From Euclidia mi (Eukaryota; Arthropoda; Insecta; Lepidoptera; Erebidae), in the NCBI GenBank assembly GCA_944739405.2, contig OX123186.2, forward strand, positions 87,957,034 through 88,021,033: a stretch of 64,000 nucleotides of DNA, in the 5' to 3' direction. The notes beneath the pieces were generated by a model. It did not search any database. It worked only from the letters and a program-made list of their open reading frames with translations, and was not told the origin of the DNA. The translations under genes were made by a program, and so were the position numbers. Shown here piece by piece: positions 11,189 through 23,825 of the stretch (position 1 is its first letter; each line of letters begins with the position of its first letter).

Positions 11189-12070
11189 TACATAATATTA
11201 TATCGGTCTATTTTCAATTTACATCATACAAATTTATTTCCTGTTTCTATTAACTCAAGACTGTTTATAAATTCTTCCGTTGCCGTTTCTATGTCATTGT
11301 TCAGTAGTTTTATTTATAAATCTGACTTCTCTATTCGTGTACGTATATGCCGTTTTCAATTATAAATTGAATACTCTCATTAAAACGAGTAGTAGAGTAG
11401 TACAAGACTATAAGTCGGCGGGAAGCAATTCAGTGAGCATTGCCATGACAGTGAATTGCGACCCCAGCTCTTGAATAATGTGCTTTAAAAGGGTCGCAGG
11501 CAGACTGGGGGGTGGCTAGAAGCAGACGAATGGTATTTAAGTATATTGCACTCGTTAAAATTGGGGTTCAATAAAAACTCAAGATTCATGGTATATTGCT
11601 GTTTTAAATGTAACGAATATTTGACAAGGTATTCTTTAGTAAATATTTATTTTGACCTATAGTTACAACTTACGAGTATATTGCATTGTATTTTTGTAAC
11701 TCTGCCGTAAAGTAAAATAACCATTGGATTGTTTACGAATGGAAAAGTTACCAACGAACGTAAAATAATATATTTTATCGACATGTTTACCAGTTTACCG
11801 TTACGTGTTTTATTATATAAATTGAATTAATTTTAATATGCGTGTTATATTACCACCCACTATTACATGGGTAATAGGTTATTAATAAAACATGCGTTAT
11901 AACATTGATACACTTGCAAAAAAGAGTGATAAACTAGAAATGTACTTAAATTATAAATGTCATGCAAGATGAAAAAGCAAAACGTAATGAAGATAAATCT
12001 TTCCGGAAATTACAAATTGATATCAACTATAGGTAATCAATATACGTATTTTTGCGTTTAGTTTAATTAA
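11189..12070. other. Unannotated AT-rich stretch in the Men intron
   Basis: No gene or repeat recognised. Confidence 0.2.
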
Positions 12071-12324
12071 GACTTCCTCCGTGGTCCAGTGGATAGCGTA
12101 TGCGACTATCGGAGGTCCCGGGTTCGATTCCCGGGTCGGGCAAAAGTGTTACTGGGTTTTTCCGAATACCCAGTAGCAGCCCGGAGTCTGGTGAAGTGCC
12201 CGGTAACGGCAATAGGCTCGCCCCCTATTACGTGGGACCTAAAAATTCATGGCGAAATGTGGGTGTAATAATTACATCTCTGCCTACCCTTTCGGGGATA
12301 CAGGCGTGAGACTATAAATAAATA
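12071..12324 (+). mobile_element. SINE family S1, full-length copy
   Basis: Begins with a tRNA-derived head (CTCCGTGGTCCAGTGGATAG at the A box; CGGGTTCGATTCCCGGGTCG at the B box), then the shared body and the tail CTGCCTACCCTTTCGGGGAT with GTGAGACTATAAATAAAT. The short direct repeat TTAATTAA/AATTAATT on the flanks is compatible with a target-site duplication but is too simple to prove it. Pol III promoter boxes are present by position. Confidence 0.88.
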
Positions 12325-12446
12325 ATTAATTCGTTAGGGAGAAACTTTCTTTCGATAACAGTTAGCTCAAACACCATCCTGACCACATTGCTAATGACGC
12401 ATGTAAGTTACACTGGCGTAATTTTCCTACTGTACCTTATATTTCC

Positions 12447-12479
12447 ATTACTCTTAAATAAGACCTATTTAAGAGTAAT
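12447..12479. repeat. Perfect short palindrome (14-nt arms, 5-nt loop)
   Basis: ATTACTCTTAAATA, loop AGACC, then the exact complement TATTTAAGAGTAAT. One of several such structures in the window; see findings. Confidence 0.85.
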
Positions 12480-14583
12480 ATAATATTTACAAGACTCGGG
12501 ATTGGTGCGCACATCGCGTAATATTTTGCCAGATGCCCAATAAAGCCAGAAATATCTCTCGTCTTTTGGGTTGATATCGTCGCTTGCCGTACCAAGTGAC
12601 GTAACAGATATTTTTTGCAAAAATGAGTTGTAATTTTTATCTATACTCTACAATATGAAAGCTATGTGTAAAATAGGTTTAAAGTTAAAAATAATACACT
12701 CAACTACCGAGCATTTTTATTGAGTCAATTATTAAGGAGCTACAGTCATTTGAAAGTGATGGATAACCGAAACATGCTTGCCTGTATAATTTGCTTCATG
12801 ACAGTTACCTCACTAAGTACGGCAAGCTACGATATATAAAAAGAAAGTACAAACCTAAAACTCAGTCCTTTAATTAGAACATGACACGCCGATTAGCGGT
12901 AGCTACTTATTAAATTATATCAATTATGCCAATGTTACAACCTTCAAACTGAAGTGCGTATTCTCGAGATAATTTAATGCTTGAAATGAGGTTATGGCTT
13001 CGTATATTAAATGCTGTTTGGTGATTAAGGTAAATAATTTAAGAAAATTCTAGCAAATTCTCACAACATGGGTAAATTTTATTACTTTGTCGACTCGATA
13101 AAAAGGAGGACATTAAGCTAAGTGCTTTCTTTAAGATTTTCAATAGTAACACCAAAGCCTACCTTTTGTATATAGATATTAGATAACTTAGTCGATAGAC
13201 TTTGCTACGTAGAGAGCCTCTGGTTCTAACCTAGCGTGTGCAGCATTGACTTGTCGAAAAGTTCGTATTAAAATTACCTATTAATTATTGCTTCCTAAAC
13301 GGCGAAGAAGGACATGAATTAGAAGACATGTAAAGTCTGCCGAACCGCACTTCGCTAGATAGTGAACTATGGCCTAAACCCTCTAACAGTTCTTGCTATA
13401 GGTGAACTCAAAGATCACGCGATTGCCAATTCTTACTCTGAAATAAGATCTTTGCGAACGCGAAGGTCATCCATGATCAATTACGTATGGCGGAAAACAT
13501 CGCATGATTGCGTAACTCGGTTTACCTTATACGTTTTAACCGGTAAGGTAAATAAAGTGCTCCACTACACTTGTGTATTTAACATGTTATTATATTTAAA
13601 TGGCAGGGAATGCGGTCTTGTGACTTCTGAAAAAATATCTTGTTTGTATCTTATCGTCGTAGAAAATTGTACGGTTATCAAAATCTGTGTTTCGTTTTGT
13701 AGTTGCCATAGTTACACTTAACAAAATATCCAATAAGCTGTTTCGAGTTTACGTAGATTATTCATGGAAGTGGACTGAATATTGGTATGGCTGCGTGAGA
13801 TATAGCACGGAAACAACTTTAAAGTATTCAAGTAAACATTGAAATGAGACTAAGGAATGGTGAAACTATGTATCCATCGCCCTTAGTTTATACTGTATGT
13901 TTAATATGTTTATACTCGTCTCAATAGCAATGACAAGAAGGGCACATAATTCGTTGTAACAACCATCTGATCATGAAGACCACTTAAACCCTTAAACGTA
14001 TAAACTACAGCCGTGATCACAAATACCATTTAATCGTTGTTTCATCCCTAAAGTCATATTATATAGTTTAAACTTTTGAACCATTCTTGTGGTCATATGT
14101 GTAGACTCGTAAAAGCAGAACCGTTTTACCTTCGATGTGGTCATAAAGATTGCTTATACATTTATACCATAAAGATCACTTTAGTCGTCCAATCGTCTCT
14201 ACGTGCCTACTAACTATTTAAAAATAAAAGATTTTAGACACGTAGCCACTATGGCCATATTATGTAGGTGCCTACCTATAAATATTACCTTCTTCGGTTT
14301 GTTTCTGTAAGTTTACGGGTATTGTACCTCACTTGGTAGGTAGCTAGGTACATTACAAAAGATACCGTGTGAGAAAATGAACACGTAGAGCCCATTGAAA
14401 ATATCCGCTCTTCCCATTGTAAGAATTCTTCCCGACTTAAGTGAGATAGCCCGATAAGAGGTGGCGACATTGACCTATATTTCTTAGAAAGCGAGGCTTT
14501 ATGTTCGGAGCACTTGTAAGACGAAAACAAAGGCTATTCATACGTATTTCTCTGCTCGCATTGTAAATGTAATTGTAAACATA
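12480..14583. other. Unannotated stretch in the Men intron
   Basis: No recognised gene. An open frame at 13362-13721 (119 codons, +) has a GTAAGG-like site inside it but no family resemblance, and its end would not join to Men exon 2 with a sensible N-terminus, so I do not call it an exon. Confidence 0.2.
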
Positions 14584-14822
14584 ATCATCAGCCCTGTATA
14601 TAATCTGTCCCACTGCTGGGCACGGGCCTCTTTTCACTTTGAGAAGGATAAGGCCATAGTCCACCACGCTAGCCTAGTGCTGGTTGGCGGACTTCACATG
14701 TATTTCGAGAACATTATGGAGAACTCTCAGACATGCAGGTTTCCTCACGATGTTTGCCTTCACCGTTTAGCAAGCGATAATAAACAATTTAATACGCACA
14801 TAACAATTTAATACGCACATAA
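14584..14822 (-). repeat. Retrotransposon 3' end (lepidopteran-type), minus strand
   Basis: Contains CTGTCCCACTGCTGGGCAC, AGGCCATAGTCCACCACGCT and GTTTCCTCACGATGTTTGCC, a block I recognise as a common lepidopteran retroposon 3' end. It continues into a twice-repeated AACAATTTAATACGCACATA (14786-14821), which matches on the opposite strand the body of SINE family S3 at 16367. A related fragment on the + strand is at 62660-62795 (CAACAGTGGGCCAGATTGTA). Confidence 0.6.
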
Positions 14823-15165
14823 TTGTAAACGAATAATAGAAAATATATGTAGTTAGTTATCTCCTGTTTTTCACGGAGATATTAACAGATACAAATTACT
14901 ATATTGTTTACTAAGAAATTGCTATATCAGGTTTACTGCATTTTTAATGCATCTATGCAAACGCCACGTGTATGCGTTTCAAACTAGACAAAGAGAATTG
15001 GCTGAGCATTATCTTGGAAGCTGTTGAATATGAGCAAATACGTGTGAAAGAGATACCCTTACGAGTTGGTAATTGATATTGTTCTGCCTCTTTAGAACTT
15101 TTAAGATCGTTAGTGTAATTCTTTGGATATTTTGACAAAATGGTCAATTTTGCAAGATACTCTAA

Positions 15166-15440
15166 TTTTTTTTTATAGTCTCACGCCTGTATCCCCAAAG
15201 TGGTAGGCAGAGGTGTAATATTACAACCACATTTCGCCATGAATTTTTAGGTCCCACGTTATTACGTGGGACTACCCCCCTATTGGGGGCGAGCCTATTG
15301 CCGTACCGGGCACATCACCAAACTCCATGCTGCAACTGAGAATTTCCTAACGGAAAAACCCAATAACACTTTGCCCGACCCGGGAATCGAACCCGAGACC
15401 TCCCAATCCCACGCGCACATTTATGCCGCGAGACCAACGA
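15166..15440 (-). mobile_element. SINE family S1 (variant head), full-length, minus strand
   Basis: The tail is at the left (CTCACGCCTGTATCCCC) and the tRNA-derived head at the right (CCCGGGAATCGAACCCGAGA). The head differs from the standard S1 head and matches the copy at 36788 (variant with CGCGGCATAAATGTGCGCGT). A perfect 10-bp target-site duplication GATACTCTAA flanks it at 15156-15165 and 15441-15450. Open frames across it are shadows. Confidence 0.92.
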
Positions 15441-15450
15441 GATACTCTAA

Positions 15451-16350
15451 ATTGAGACAAAACTATTTTTCAAATTACATACTTAGTAGCACTTCTGGGG
15501 AAGCCTTCTATATGCCGCAACTGTAAATATAAGGAAAATTGGCAAGCTATTTACTTAAATAAAACAAGAATATGCCATAGTAAAATTCGTAATTATGAAT
15601 TTTAATAATTGTATAAACTACAACAGTTTATAAAAGATCAAAATAAAATTACCACAGTTCACGGAACCAAATCAAAGTTACCAGCTTTGAAAATTAAAAA
15701 GCCATATTTGATGCAAGTGAAAAAGACAAACTTAAACAAAAGTGCAGTTAAGACTACTTAATATGCACATAACAGTTTCGCAAGCCTAATTTCTAATTTG
15801 GCGCTACTTTACTGACGTACATTATTGTTAATTGAATTTACATGTTTTAATTTAGATGTGTTTAGGCGTTAATTAGCACTTACCATTAACGGTGAATAAA
15901 AATAGCGAATACTGCTTGGCCTTGTCGATTCTTTGATAGCGGTGAAAAACCTGTTGAAGACTTTCCTCCAACAGGCGAACAATTCAAACAGTATTAACAA
16001 TTTAGAATGGGATAGTGTGCAACTGTAGTAGCCAAGTCCTGAGTCGATGACTTCTATTTGTGGGATCATCCTAATTTCCTATAGTACAGTGTGGCTTATT
16101 GCCTTGCGTAACCCTACCGTGATTGAGTCCGCCGAAGCGAACCCCGCCTAACATTTTGGTTCCTGCGAGGCGTATGTAGACTCTGTGCCGCCTCCTAAGT
16201 TTGTTTTCGGACGACGTCGGGCCTCTTGCTTTGTAGATTGCAGGTCATCTTCTACGGTGGATGAATCTTGCCAATACCTAATGACCTAAGAACCTTTAAT
16301 ATAAAATGAATTCAGTAGTTGCAAATATACTAATATTTAATTTAAATATG
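15451..16350. other. Unannotated stretch in the Men intron
   Basis: No gene or repeat family recognised. 16090-16260 is somewhat GC-rich without a recognisable signal. Confidence 0.2.
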
Positions 16351-16366
16351 TAATTAAGTATGTATA

Positions 16367-16743
16367 GGCAGCGATAGCCGAGTGGATATACCAACAGACT
16401 GCCATGCAGAGGGTATCGGGTTCGAATCCACGGCGCGCACCAATGACTTTTCGGAGTTATGTGCGTATTGAATTGTTAATTATCGCTTGTCCCGTGCCTC
16501 GGAGAGCACGTTAAGCCGTCGGTCCCGGTTGTCATGAAGATCTTTGACAGTCGTTACAGAGCGTCAGTACCTTCTAAATAAACTGACACTAGTCTAAACC
16601 ATGGAATATCGCTATCCCTTTGGGTTGCGGAGGTCAGACAGGCAGTCGCTCCGTGGAAAAGTTAATATTCAGCCAAATCCGGTTAGACTAGAAAGCGGAC
16701 CCCAGATTGAAACTGGGATAACGCTAAGAGGATGATGATGATG
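16367..16743 (+). mobile_element. SINE family S3, full-length copy
   Basis: Head GGCAGCGATAGCCGAGTGGA with B box ATCGGGTTCGAATCCACGG, body of about 270 bp (GTGCCTCGGAGAGCACG, GGTTGTCATGAAGATC, GGGTTGCGGAGGTCAGAC) and a (GAT)n-type tail. It is flanked by TAATTAAGTATGTATA (16351-16366) and TAATTAAGTAAGTATA (16744-16759), a 16-bp target-site duplication with one mismatch. Another full copy is at 34836-35209 and a very short derivative at 43972-44065. Confidence 0.93.
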
Positions 16744-16759
16744 TAATTAAGTAAGTATA

Positions 16760-19315
16760 TCTATTATTCAAATGCGTGCTTTTGAATAATTGCTATGTAA
16801 ATATTTTTTATGACGAGTAATTTACATAGTTAATGAAAGACAAAATACATAATATAGTATGTGTGAAAACATTTCCTTAATGTCAAGAGATTGGTTGGCT
16901 TCTCACCTTTGCACTAAGTATTTGACACTCTTATCAGTGCATTGATAATGAGATAAGATAATCAGCTGTATACTAGCCCTGAGTATTACTTAGTTAAGAA
17001 TTAGCATGAATCTGGACGTTCTGTGTCAGTAGTGCCGTGGTTACAATCGCCCATGATTTAGTAGTTTTGATAAGTATCAACAAGTGTACGAAAGCTAGAA
17101 ATTTAACACAATTCTACAAGGCAATCAGTTCTTACGAAGTAAAACTTCCTGCTCGAAACACTAAATGTATTTATTTATTCATATAAACAATAATATTTTT
17201 GTTTATAATCATAATAACCCGTTTTATAGGACGATATTGTCGAATCGTAACAACATTTATGACGTAAAAGAAATTATTTGACTTTTAAAGTGTTTTGCGT
17301 AGGCAATCATTTCGTTTGTATATTGTCATTAACTAGCTGCGCGTCGTAAAATGTGAAATACTTGAACATTATCAACGTAGAGCAAATGACGGCAGAACAT
17401 TTTATGTCAAAATCCAAATTGCTCACTTTGGAAGTAGGTTTTCTGCAATAGAATTGATTGCTGATTTTTGTTTTATCTTATACCTGAAACACATGAGAAT
17501 AACATGAGAATCTGCATACTATCTAGTATAAATAAATAGGCTCTATCCCAGGACCAGTGTCGGTTATGCTGACAAAAGACGACTACCTATGTGATATTTT
17601 GATTTATAACGAATATTACTGCAAGGCTTCGTGAAATCCGTTCAGTAATTTAGCGTTATAAATATCCATTCATCCATCCAATCTCACACATTCTTTTCGC
17701 CTTTATAATAGTGGTAACGGAGAGATGGCATAGCCTTTAAACCTTGGGAATAGATAATAATATAATGTAGAGTTGTTCTAAGCAGTCGTTTAAACGATAT
17801 ACCTACTCAGTTCATTCGAGGCGTAGATATGCCTTACCCCAAAGGCGATGACTATCAAAGGTCATTAGCATTTAGATTAGAACGACTATTGCTCAATCCT
17901 ATTTACAAAGGAGGCCTCTAAATATTCCAAAGCTTTAGTAGAGAAACATTTTGAATCAGAATATTCAAAGACCCTTAACTTGGTTCTTTATTTCATTAAG
18001 CGCGCTTTAGACAGAACATTCTAAGTACAGACATACATACATACCTCTTAACTTTATATTATTAGATTGCCTGTATGAGCTAATTTGTCTGGCTTCAAAA
18101 AGCCTCATAGATACAGAGTTTACTCATCCGTCTGTGGTAAAAAATCAATACCTACTTGGATAGATTATTGGTAAGCCACACTTTTCAGTAACAAAGTCAG
18201 TTGTGCGTATGTAAATAATAAATTATGTCCCCGATATTGACGAAAGAAAAATGTATTTATTTGATTAGGTATACGTGAAACCCCGAGAATAGGATTAATA
18301 TTGAAACAAGTAGAACCTCACACAGGAAAAAACGTAACGAAAAAAGACGTATTCAAAAAGGTTTCCCTTTATTTAACTGAATACCTTGTTGGATTTTAAT
18401 AAAATATGAAGAAGAAATACAATACTTATTCGGATCTAACTACATAAATGTGAATTTAATTCCTCATATATTTAGATTATGATTATATTATTTAAGACAT
18501 ACGTTTTAGTGATAATATTATTTATTTATCATACATCTAACAAAGGCAATAAGGAAAGAAAAAATACGAGTCTAGAAAAATACTGATAAGAATTTGCCGC
18601 CAAAATAACATCAACGCGTCTGGAAATGTTACGTCATTTTGTGTATTTATGTTGAGTCATACGATTACATTTAATCTTGATCTGATAAACCTTGTAAAGA
18701 CGTTATAATGGTAGAGTGAATACGTTGAATTAAGTGTGCACCTTGAATTGTGATGAAATTTTTAAATACTTGACGCTAGTACTAGCACAGTATAAATTAT
18801 TAGACTGTGCTACTAGTTTATGACAACGCATTAATTAGGTACCTACGTCGTTTCAAAACAGCTGCACTTTACTGAAAGTAACCGCGATGCAAAAACAGTA
18901 ACTGACATGGAAAATAATAAAAAAGGTATCTAGATATTCTGTAAGTACGTTGTTATCTTAGATTTTTCTTACTCCACAGTAAATTATACAAGAAAACTCT
19001 TTGCTTTTGTTAAAAATATATATATAAGCTGTCTCTGTTATACCTACATGCATAGATGTAATACATTTAAAAAACTTCATCGTACTTCGCTTTACATTAT
19101 AACATACACACTCTTCGGTAACAAGATATTTCCTTTATAAAATAAAATAACCACGTCTATACACCGGCAGATTGAAATCGTGTTAACATAATTATACACA
19201 TGATACTTGTTAACATTTAAGCAGACCATTCCCTTCATATTTGATATAATAACAAAAGCTTGTTTGTTTTAATTTAAAATACAGTCTCTTGTCTACTTCA
19301 CCATGTTATAGTATA
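16760..19315. other. Unannotated AT-rich stretch in the Men intron
   Basis: No recognisable gene, repeat copy or RNA gene in about 2.5 kb. Confidence 0.2.
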
Positions 19316-19770
19316 CAGGACGGTGTACTGAAAACCAACACCAGTGATTCAGTACTTGACACAGAGGCCATTGGCGGCCGAATTTTCCGGAAAATTTTCA
19401 TGAATTTTCCGATTTTTCTTTTGCATTTTTTGCCATACAATGTAATGACATAGTAACTATAGTCGACCCACATTAGTATTTTTGTAAAATTCTAAGAATG
19501 AAACATGTACATGGCGCGTTTACTCATGTGACATCGGCCGCGGCGCGCGGCCGCAGCACAGTAAGCGCACCAGTACATCATAAGCACTGCCGCTACCATC
19601 AGCCGCAGTAGGGCCGTAACAGCTGATAGTGCGAGTTTGCGTGTTCCTATTTACATCGCATTTTTTTGGAAAATTGTCGAGTTCTTAGATTTTTCCGGAA
19701 AGTTCGACCGCCAAGGGTATCAGTATTATGTACTGAATCACTGGTATCAGTTTTCGGTACACCGTCCCTT
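19316..19770. mobile_element. TIR element (CAGGACGGTGTAC ends) with GC-rich core
   Basis: Inverted ends of about 65 bp: left CAGGACGGTGTACTGAAAAC through CAGTGATTCAGTAC to TTGGCGG; right is the complement of AGGGACGGTGTACCGAAAAC through CAGTGATTCAGTAC. The 320-bp inside has no open frame of note but includes the palindromic GC block CGGCCGCGGCGCGCGGCCGC near 19536-19555. No convincing target-site duplication. A non-autonomous DNA transposon is the best reading. Confidence 0.7.
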
Positions 19771-19932
19771 ACACGCGGTATGATTACTAAATCAATATAA
19801 GCCCTTTGCGAGTTATGCGTATTATTGTAGCGTATAAAAATTAGTTTACTTTGAGGGTCGAGGTTGCAAGGTTAACTTAACTATGGGTGACCGCAGACTA
19901 AGACTTTGAGAATGTTAAACACGGACAAATTT

Positions 19933-20480
19933 ACATACATACATACATACATAGACTCACGCCTGTTTCCCGGAGGGGTAGGCAGAGACTACGGAACGCC
20001 ATTTGCAACGATCCTGACATACCTCTCTTGCTTCATTCACTTTCATCAAGTTTCTCATGCATGCTCTTCTGTTTAGGGTACTTCTGACCTGTCCTTTTTT
20101 AGGATGTCTCCAATCTGGTCAGAGAACGTCCGCCTAGGTCTTCCCCTTCGTCCTGTCCCATACACATTTGCCTTGTATATCTTCTTTGTCAGTCTTTCGT
20201 CATCCACCCTCTCCATCTGCCCAAATCATCTTAACATGCCTTTCTCGATACTTGTCACTACATCTTCTTTTACCCCACACCACTCTCTTATCACACTATT
20301 CTTTACTCTGTCGGTCAAAGATACACCACACATACTTCTCAGTGCTGTCATTTCTACGGCATTTATTCTACTTTCAAGTCTCTTCTGCGATACCCAACGT
20401 TACCATACATAAGGGTAGGCACTAACACCCCTCTATGCACAGCCAAACGTGCCTTTTTGGACAAATTTAGCCTATAATTT
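19933..20480 (-). mobile_element. Non-LTR retrotransposon (LINE) 3' end, 5'-truncated
   Basis: On the minus strand the sequence encodes the end of a reverse transcriptase: KARLAVHRGVLVPTLMYG near 20400-20455, then the region homologous to the 112-residue frame at 52319-52657, then a 3' untranslated end GGCAGAGACTACGG...CAGGCGTGAGTCTATG with a (TATG)n tail (19933-19957 on this strand). I saw no long uninterrupted minus-strand frame here, so it is a dead copy. Plus-strand open frames are shadows. RTE-like by the C-terminal motifs, but clade not certain. Confidence 0.85.
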
Positions 20481-21160
20481 TTGTTACACCCACACTATGT
20501 GGCCAGCACAGATTATCTTTACGACTAATTTAGACCCCAAGATTACTATAGTTTGCGAATGACTCAAAAGGTTGTCCATCCGAGGGAATAGAATAGATGC
20601 CAAGAATTAAACATTGTCACTCCAATTATACAAGAATATATTTTCTATTGTAAAAATTTTAGAAATCTCTACCGCAATACGTTAAATTATCCAATTATCT
20701 TCAAAGAATGAAATCCAGACAAATAGATTCCTCTTATTGTCGTCTCACTGGGTATACAAAAAACATTTTCATCGTCCTAATAAAAATACTTACCAGCTGA
20801 AGCATCCAACCCAAGAATTCCTGATAATAGTCAGAAAAATAAACATTATAAGCTGGTACCTGGCTCACCGTGTTTGATCAGTGTTGTTCAAACATAAGGA
20901 ATCACTTGGAGGGTTTCCTTTGAAGCGATTGTTTATTTTGGTCGTTATCAGACTAAATTACTGTATGGCATTATCTATACGAGATAATAATGTAGCGATT
21001 CGGTAATTTTCTTTTACTTTTCTCTACAATCTTTATAGTAAATGTTAGCTGTGCTAGTTTTAAATTCTTAAAATCAATGGAGTTTCAAACTTTCATCTTC
21101 TAGTTTATCTACTTAAGGGTAAAATATTAAACTTCGTTCTTAGTACCTTCCTACGTCATA
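20481..21160. other. Possible LINE remainder then unannotated sequence
   Basis: 20481-20600 may still be degraded LINE sequence on the minus strand. Beyond that nothing is recognised. Confidence 0.2.
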
Positions 21161-21592
21161 AGGGTCGGAATATATCTGACGGAAGATCCGTCGCTTATCG
21201 GTCGCGTAACGCCAAAACATACAAATATATAGAAAAACATTCAACCTTTCACACCTGACCGATGATCCGTTAGTACGTCGAGCATACAGCGTCTGTTCCG
21301 TTTCCGTCAACGCATTATCCGTTGACGTCGCGCGCACCACGCGAATTTTGACTGACGCGTTGGGCGACATTTTAATATTAAATGTCATACAAAGCAACCA
21401 AACTGTAGTTGCTGAACGTAGAATTTGACTAGACGCGTAATGTAGCAGGTCTAATTTGACGGAATAGACGCGACCGATGTAGATACGCTCGACGCATTTT
21501 CCGTCAGATGTGTACCGACTTATTTGACGGAATAGACGCGACCGAAGATACGTTCGACGCATCTTCCGTCAGATATGTGCCGAGGCCGACCC
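21161..21592. mobile_element. MITE family M1 (GACGGAAGAT), largest copy
   Basis: Terminal inverted repeats AGGGTCGGAATATATCTGAC at the left and the complement of AGGGTCGGCCTCGGCACATA at the right, each continuing into CTGACGGAAGATCCGTCG-like sequence. The inside repeats the theme (GACGGAA, CGTCGAGCGTATC, GGTCGCGT, ATTCCGTCAAAT) several times in both orientations. Other copies are at 54682-54796 and 57550-57735. A 140-codon minus-strand frame through it is a by-product of the CG-rich repeats, not a gene. Confidence 0.75.
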
Positions 21593-22751
21593 TATAAGGG
21601 GAACACTGTCCGAATTATGTGTTTCTGGCTTCAGTAGTTTAAAAGCTCTGCTTTGCTGCAGCTGCTTATCAAAGGCCTTTTATGATAAAAGTGTAGGTTA
21701 TTTCGCATCTAGAAATACCCATAGTATTGATTGGAACGATCAGCTTCAAAAATATTAAATAGATGAAATATTTACAGCGCCATTAAAATAGTGCCATTTT
21801 AAAATCATAGTCAGTTTATGGCAAGAATAATTTTTTGCTTAGCATGGAGTACCTAGCTATAATATTTTATAGCGCTAAGATAAGTACGCATATGAAGTTT
21901 TAAAAAGTATACCAATATTGTAAAGAGATTGTTGGTTCGTTTGGTGGGTCCACGAGCTTTAGGCATAGCACAATTATTATTTTTAAATAGTTTGTTCGTA
22001 CACGCGCGTTATCACCGATTTAGCAAAATATGGCCATTACCGCTAAATGGTACAGCGGATTAGTTTACTTAGTACAAATCGGCACGTCCAAACTGTACAC
22101 TAGTCCCATTCGGCGTCAGCCGGTGGGTGTGTCTCTACGTCACATTGCACGATCGTCAAGGTCGGGCTGCCCGTGCTTGTCGCTTGCTCGTGAATCGTAC
22201 TCACCATCTGTGCCGCAATAACATTTGATTTCAACATTTATGCCTACGCTAGTGAAAGTCCGGTATTGATCATTTAACATATGCCGTGTGTGTAGCTAAT
22301 GTGGAGTAGGTGTAATCAAGTATGGGTTATGTTTAGGTGAGGAAACTGGAGCGATTTTTATAGTTGCTGTTAAATTTTCTTGATTTAAACATTGCAAACA
22401 TGTAGAAATATTAGAATATCTGATGTATGTTGAAACAACTGCAATTCTAAATCATTGTTTTAATATTCAGGGTTCAAAACATACCTAGTATGTAATATGT
22501 AGATATATTCTAACCGCCTGAAAAACAAGCATTATTATTACAATCCGACACAGTCTTTAATAATAGAGATAAACGGCTACTATCCCTTTGCGGCGAAACG
22601 ACGGCTCGGTGGAAAAAATGATATTACCTTTATCAAAATTCAGTGCCGAGTTAAACCAATCGAGCGCCTGTGTGCGAAATCTATGAAGGGCCTTTTTGTA
22701 GTAGGTACTTTTTCGAAAGTAATTTTAATAATTATTATTTATTATTTTTTT
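21593..22751. other. Unannotated stretch in the Men intron
   Basis: GGGGAACACTGTC at 21599 resembles the ends of the MITE at 6389 but no partner end was found. No gene recognised; the frame at 22030-22221 has no family features. Confidence 0.2.
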
Positions 22752-22878
22752 ATAGACTCACGCCCGTATCCCCGCAGGGGTAGGCAGAGGTGTAATATTA
22801 CACCCACGTTTCGCCATTAATTTTTAGGTCCCACGTTATAGGAGGCTAAGCCTATTGCCGTACCGGGCACATTACCCT
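22752..22878 (-). mobile_element. SINE family S1, truncated copy, minus strand
   Basis: Contains the tail (GACTCACGCCCGTATCCCC), GGTGTAATATTACACCCACG and GCCTATTGCCGTACCGGGCA. It lacks the tRNA-like head and has a small deletion in the CCCCCTATTACGTGG block. Confidence 0.8.
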
Positions 22879-23667
22879 GGCGCCTGTGCGCACCCTGTGG
22901 CCCTGTATAAAATCTAATAAGACTCGGGCTCCAAGCCAAATGTCTTGGGTGCAACCGCGATAGTGCCCTAGAACGGTAACGTCATGGTAATTAAGAATAA
23001 ATTGGTAGATTATAAGATTAGTTTTACTATTTTTGATGGCGACTAAGAAAATTCAACATAACTGACTACTATTGTTATATGATAGCCAATCTCAAAGATA
23101 ATAACATTGGCTATCATAATAAGCTTCTCGTCTTATCATAAAATAGTAATTGATCATAAACTTATAAGACAACTATAATTTTTTATTCAGTAAACCATTA
23201 TCATTTTCTAATACACCTTGTTGCGCTTGATAAACCAATCTAAAAACCGTTTTTATTCAACAATATAGTGGTTTTATCGAATGTTTATCGATTACCGATA
23301 TTAAACATGCAGCACTTACCACTCGATTGCCCTTAACCGTGGCCTCGGACGTTCAAGTTTATAATAGCACCTGTTCGAGATTACTTTGACTCGTGACGAT
23401 TTGATATTTACTATATGATTTATAATCTAAATCTATTATTATTTGATTGTAAGTACTTATGTATACATACAACCTTATAATAACAGATTTAGATTATCCA
23501 TACATACAGTTTATAATTTTAGTATTGTCTGTTTAAGATTCACTAGACGAGTACAACGATTTTAAATTTAAAAATAATCTTAGAATTGTTTGGTTAAGGT
23601 CAACTATTACTCTCTATGTGCATATTTATGAAGTATAAACAAGGATTTTATTTGTTTATTTTAAATT
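22879..23667. other. Unannotated stretch with a hairpin
   Basis: 23078-23118 is an inverted repeat (TATGATAGCCAAT with a 15-nt loop and its exact complement). Nothing else is recognised. Confidence 0.3.
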
Positions 23668-23825
23668 ATGCCCGCATTAATTAGTCCGTTTCTGTCCGAT
23701 CTTGTGGGAATTTCGAGAAATCCCTCCTTAGTACACCCCTAGGCTGCCCAAGGAACACACAATGACATGCCAAATTTCAACTTCCTGCTGTGCGCTGTCT
23801 GTCCATCAGTGACTTAAGAATTTTA
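23668..23825 (+). repeat. Dispersed repeat family C, diverged copy
   Basis: Shares TCTTGTGGGAATTTCGAGAA, TAGTACACCCCTAGGCTGCC, CAAGGAACACAC and CCAAATTTCAACTTCCTGC with family C at 2984 and 46571. More diverged and shorter. Confidence 0.6.

Noticed and set aside
13362..13721. 119-codon open frame as a possible alternative Men exon or nested gene
   Set aside because: No recognisable motif and no sensible junction to GLAFTIEER; plausible as a chance frame in 64 kb.
16367..16442. tRNA gene (Leu/Ser-like) from GGCAGCGATAGCCGAG and GGGTTCGAATCC
   Set aside because: Part of SINE family S3 with target-site duplication; the same applies to the tRNA-like heads at 9410, 12071, 30999, 33589, 36788, 34836, 44065 and 59237.
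20104..20425. Two overlapping plus-strand frames rich in Ser/Leu/Phe/His
   Set aside because: Antisense shadows of the LINE C-terminal region, repeated in the same way at 52362-52782.
21140..21562. 140-codon minus-strand frame
   Set aside because: Lies almost entirely within a MITE with inverted CG-rich modules, which suppress stop codons by composition.
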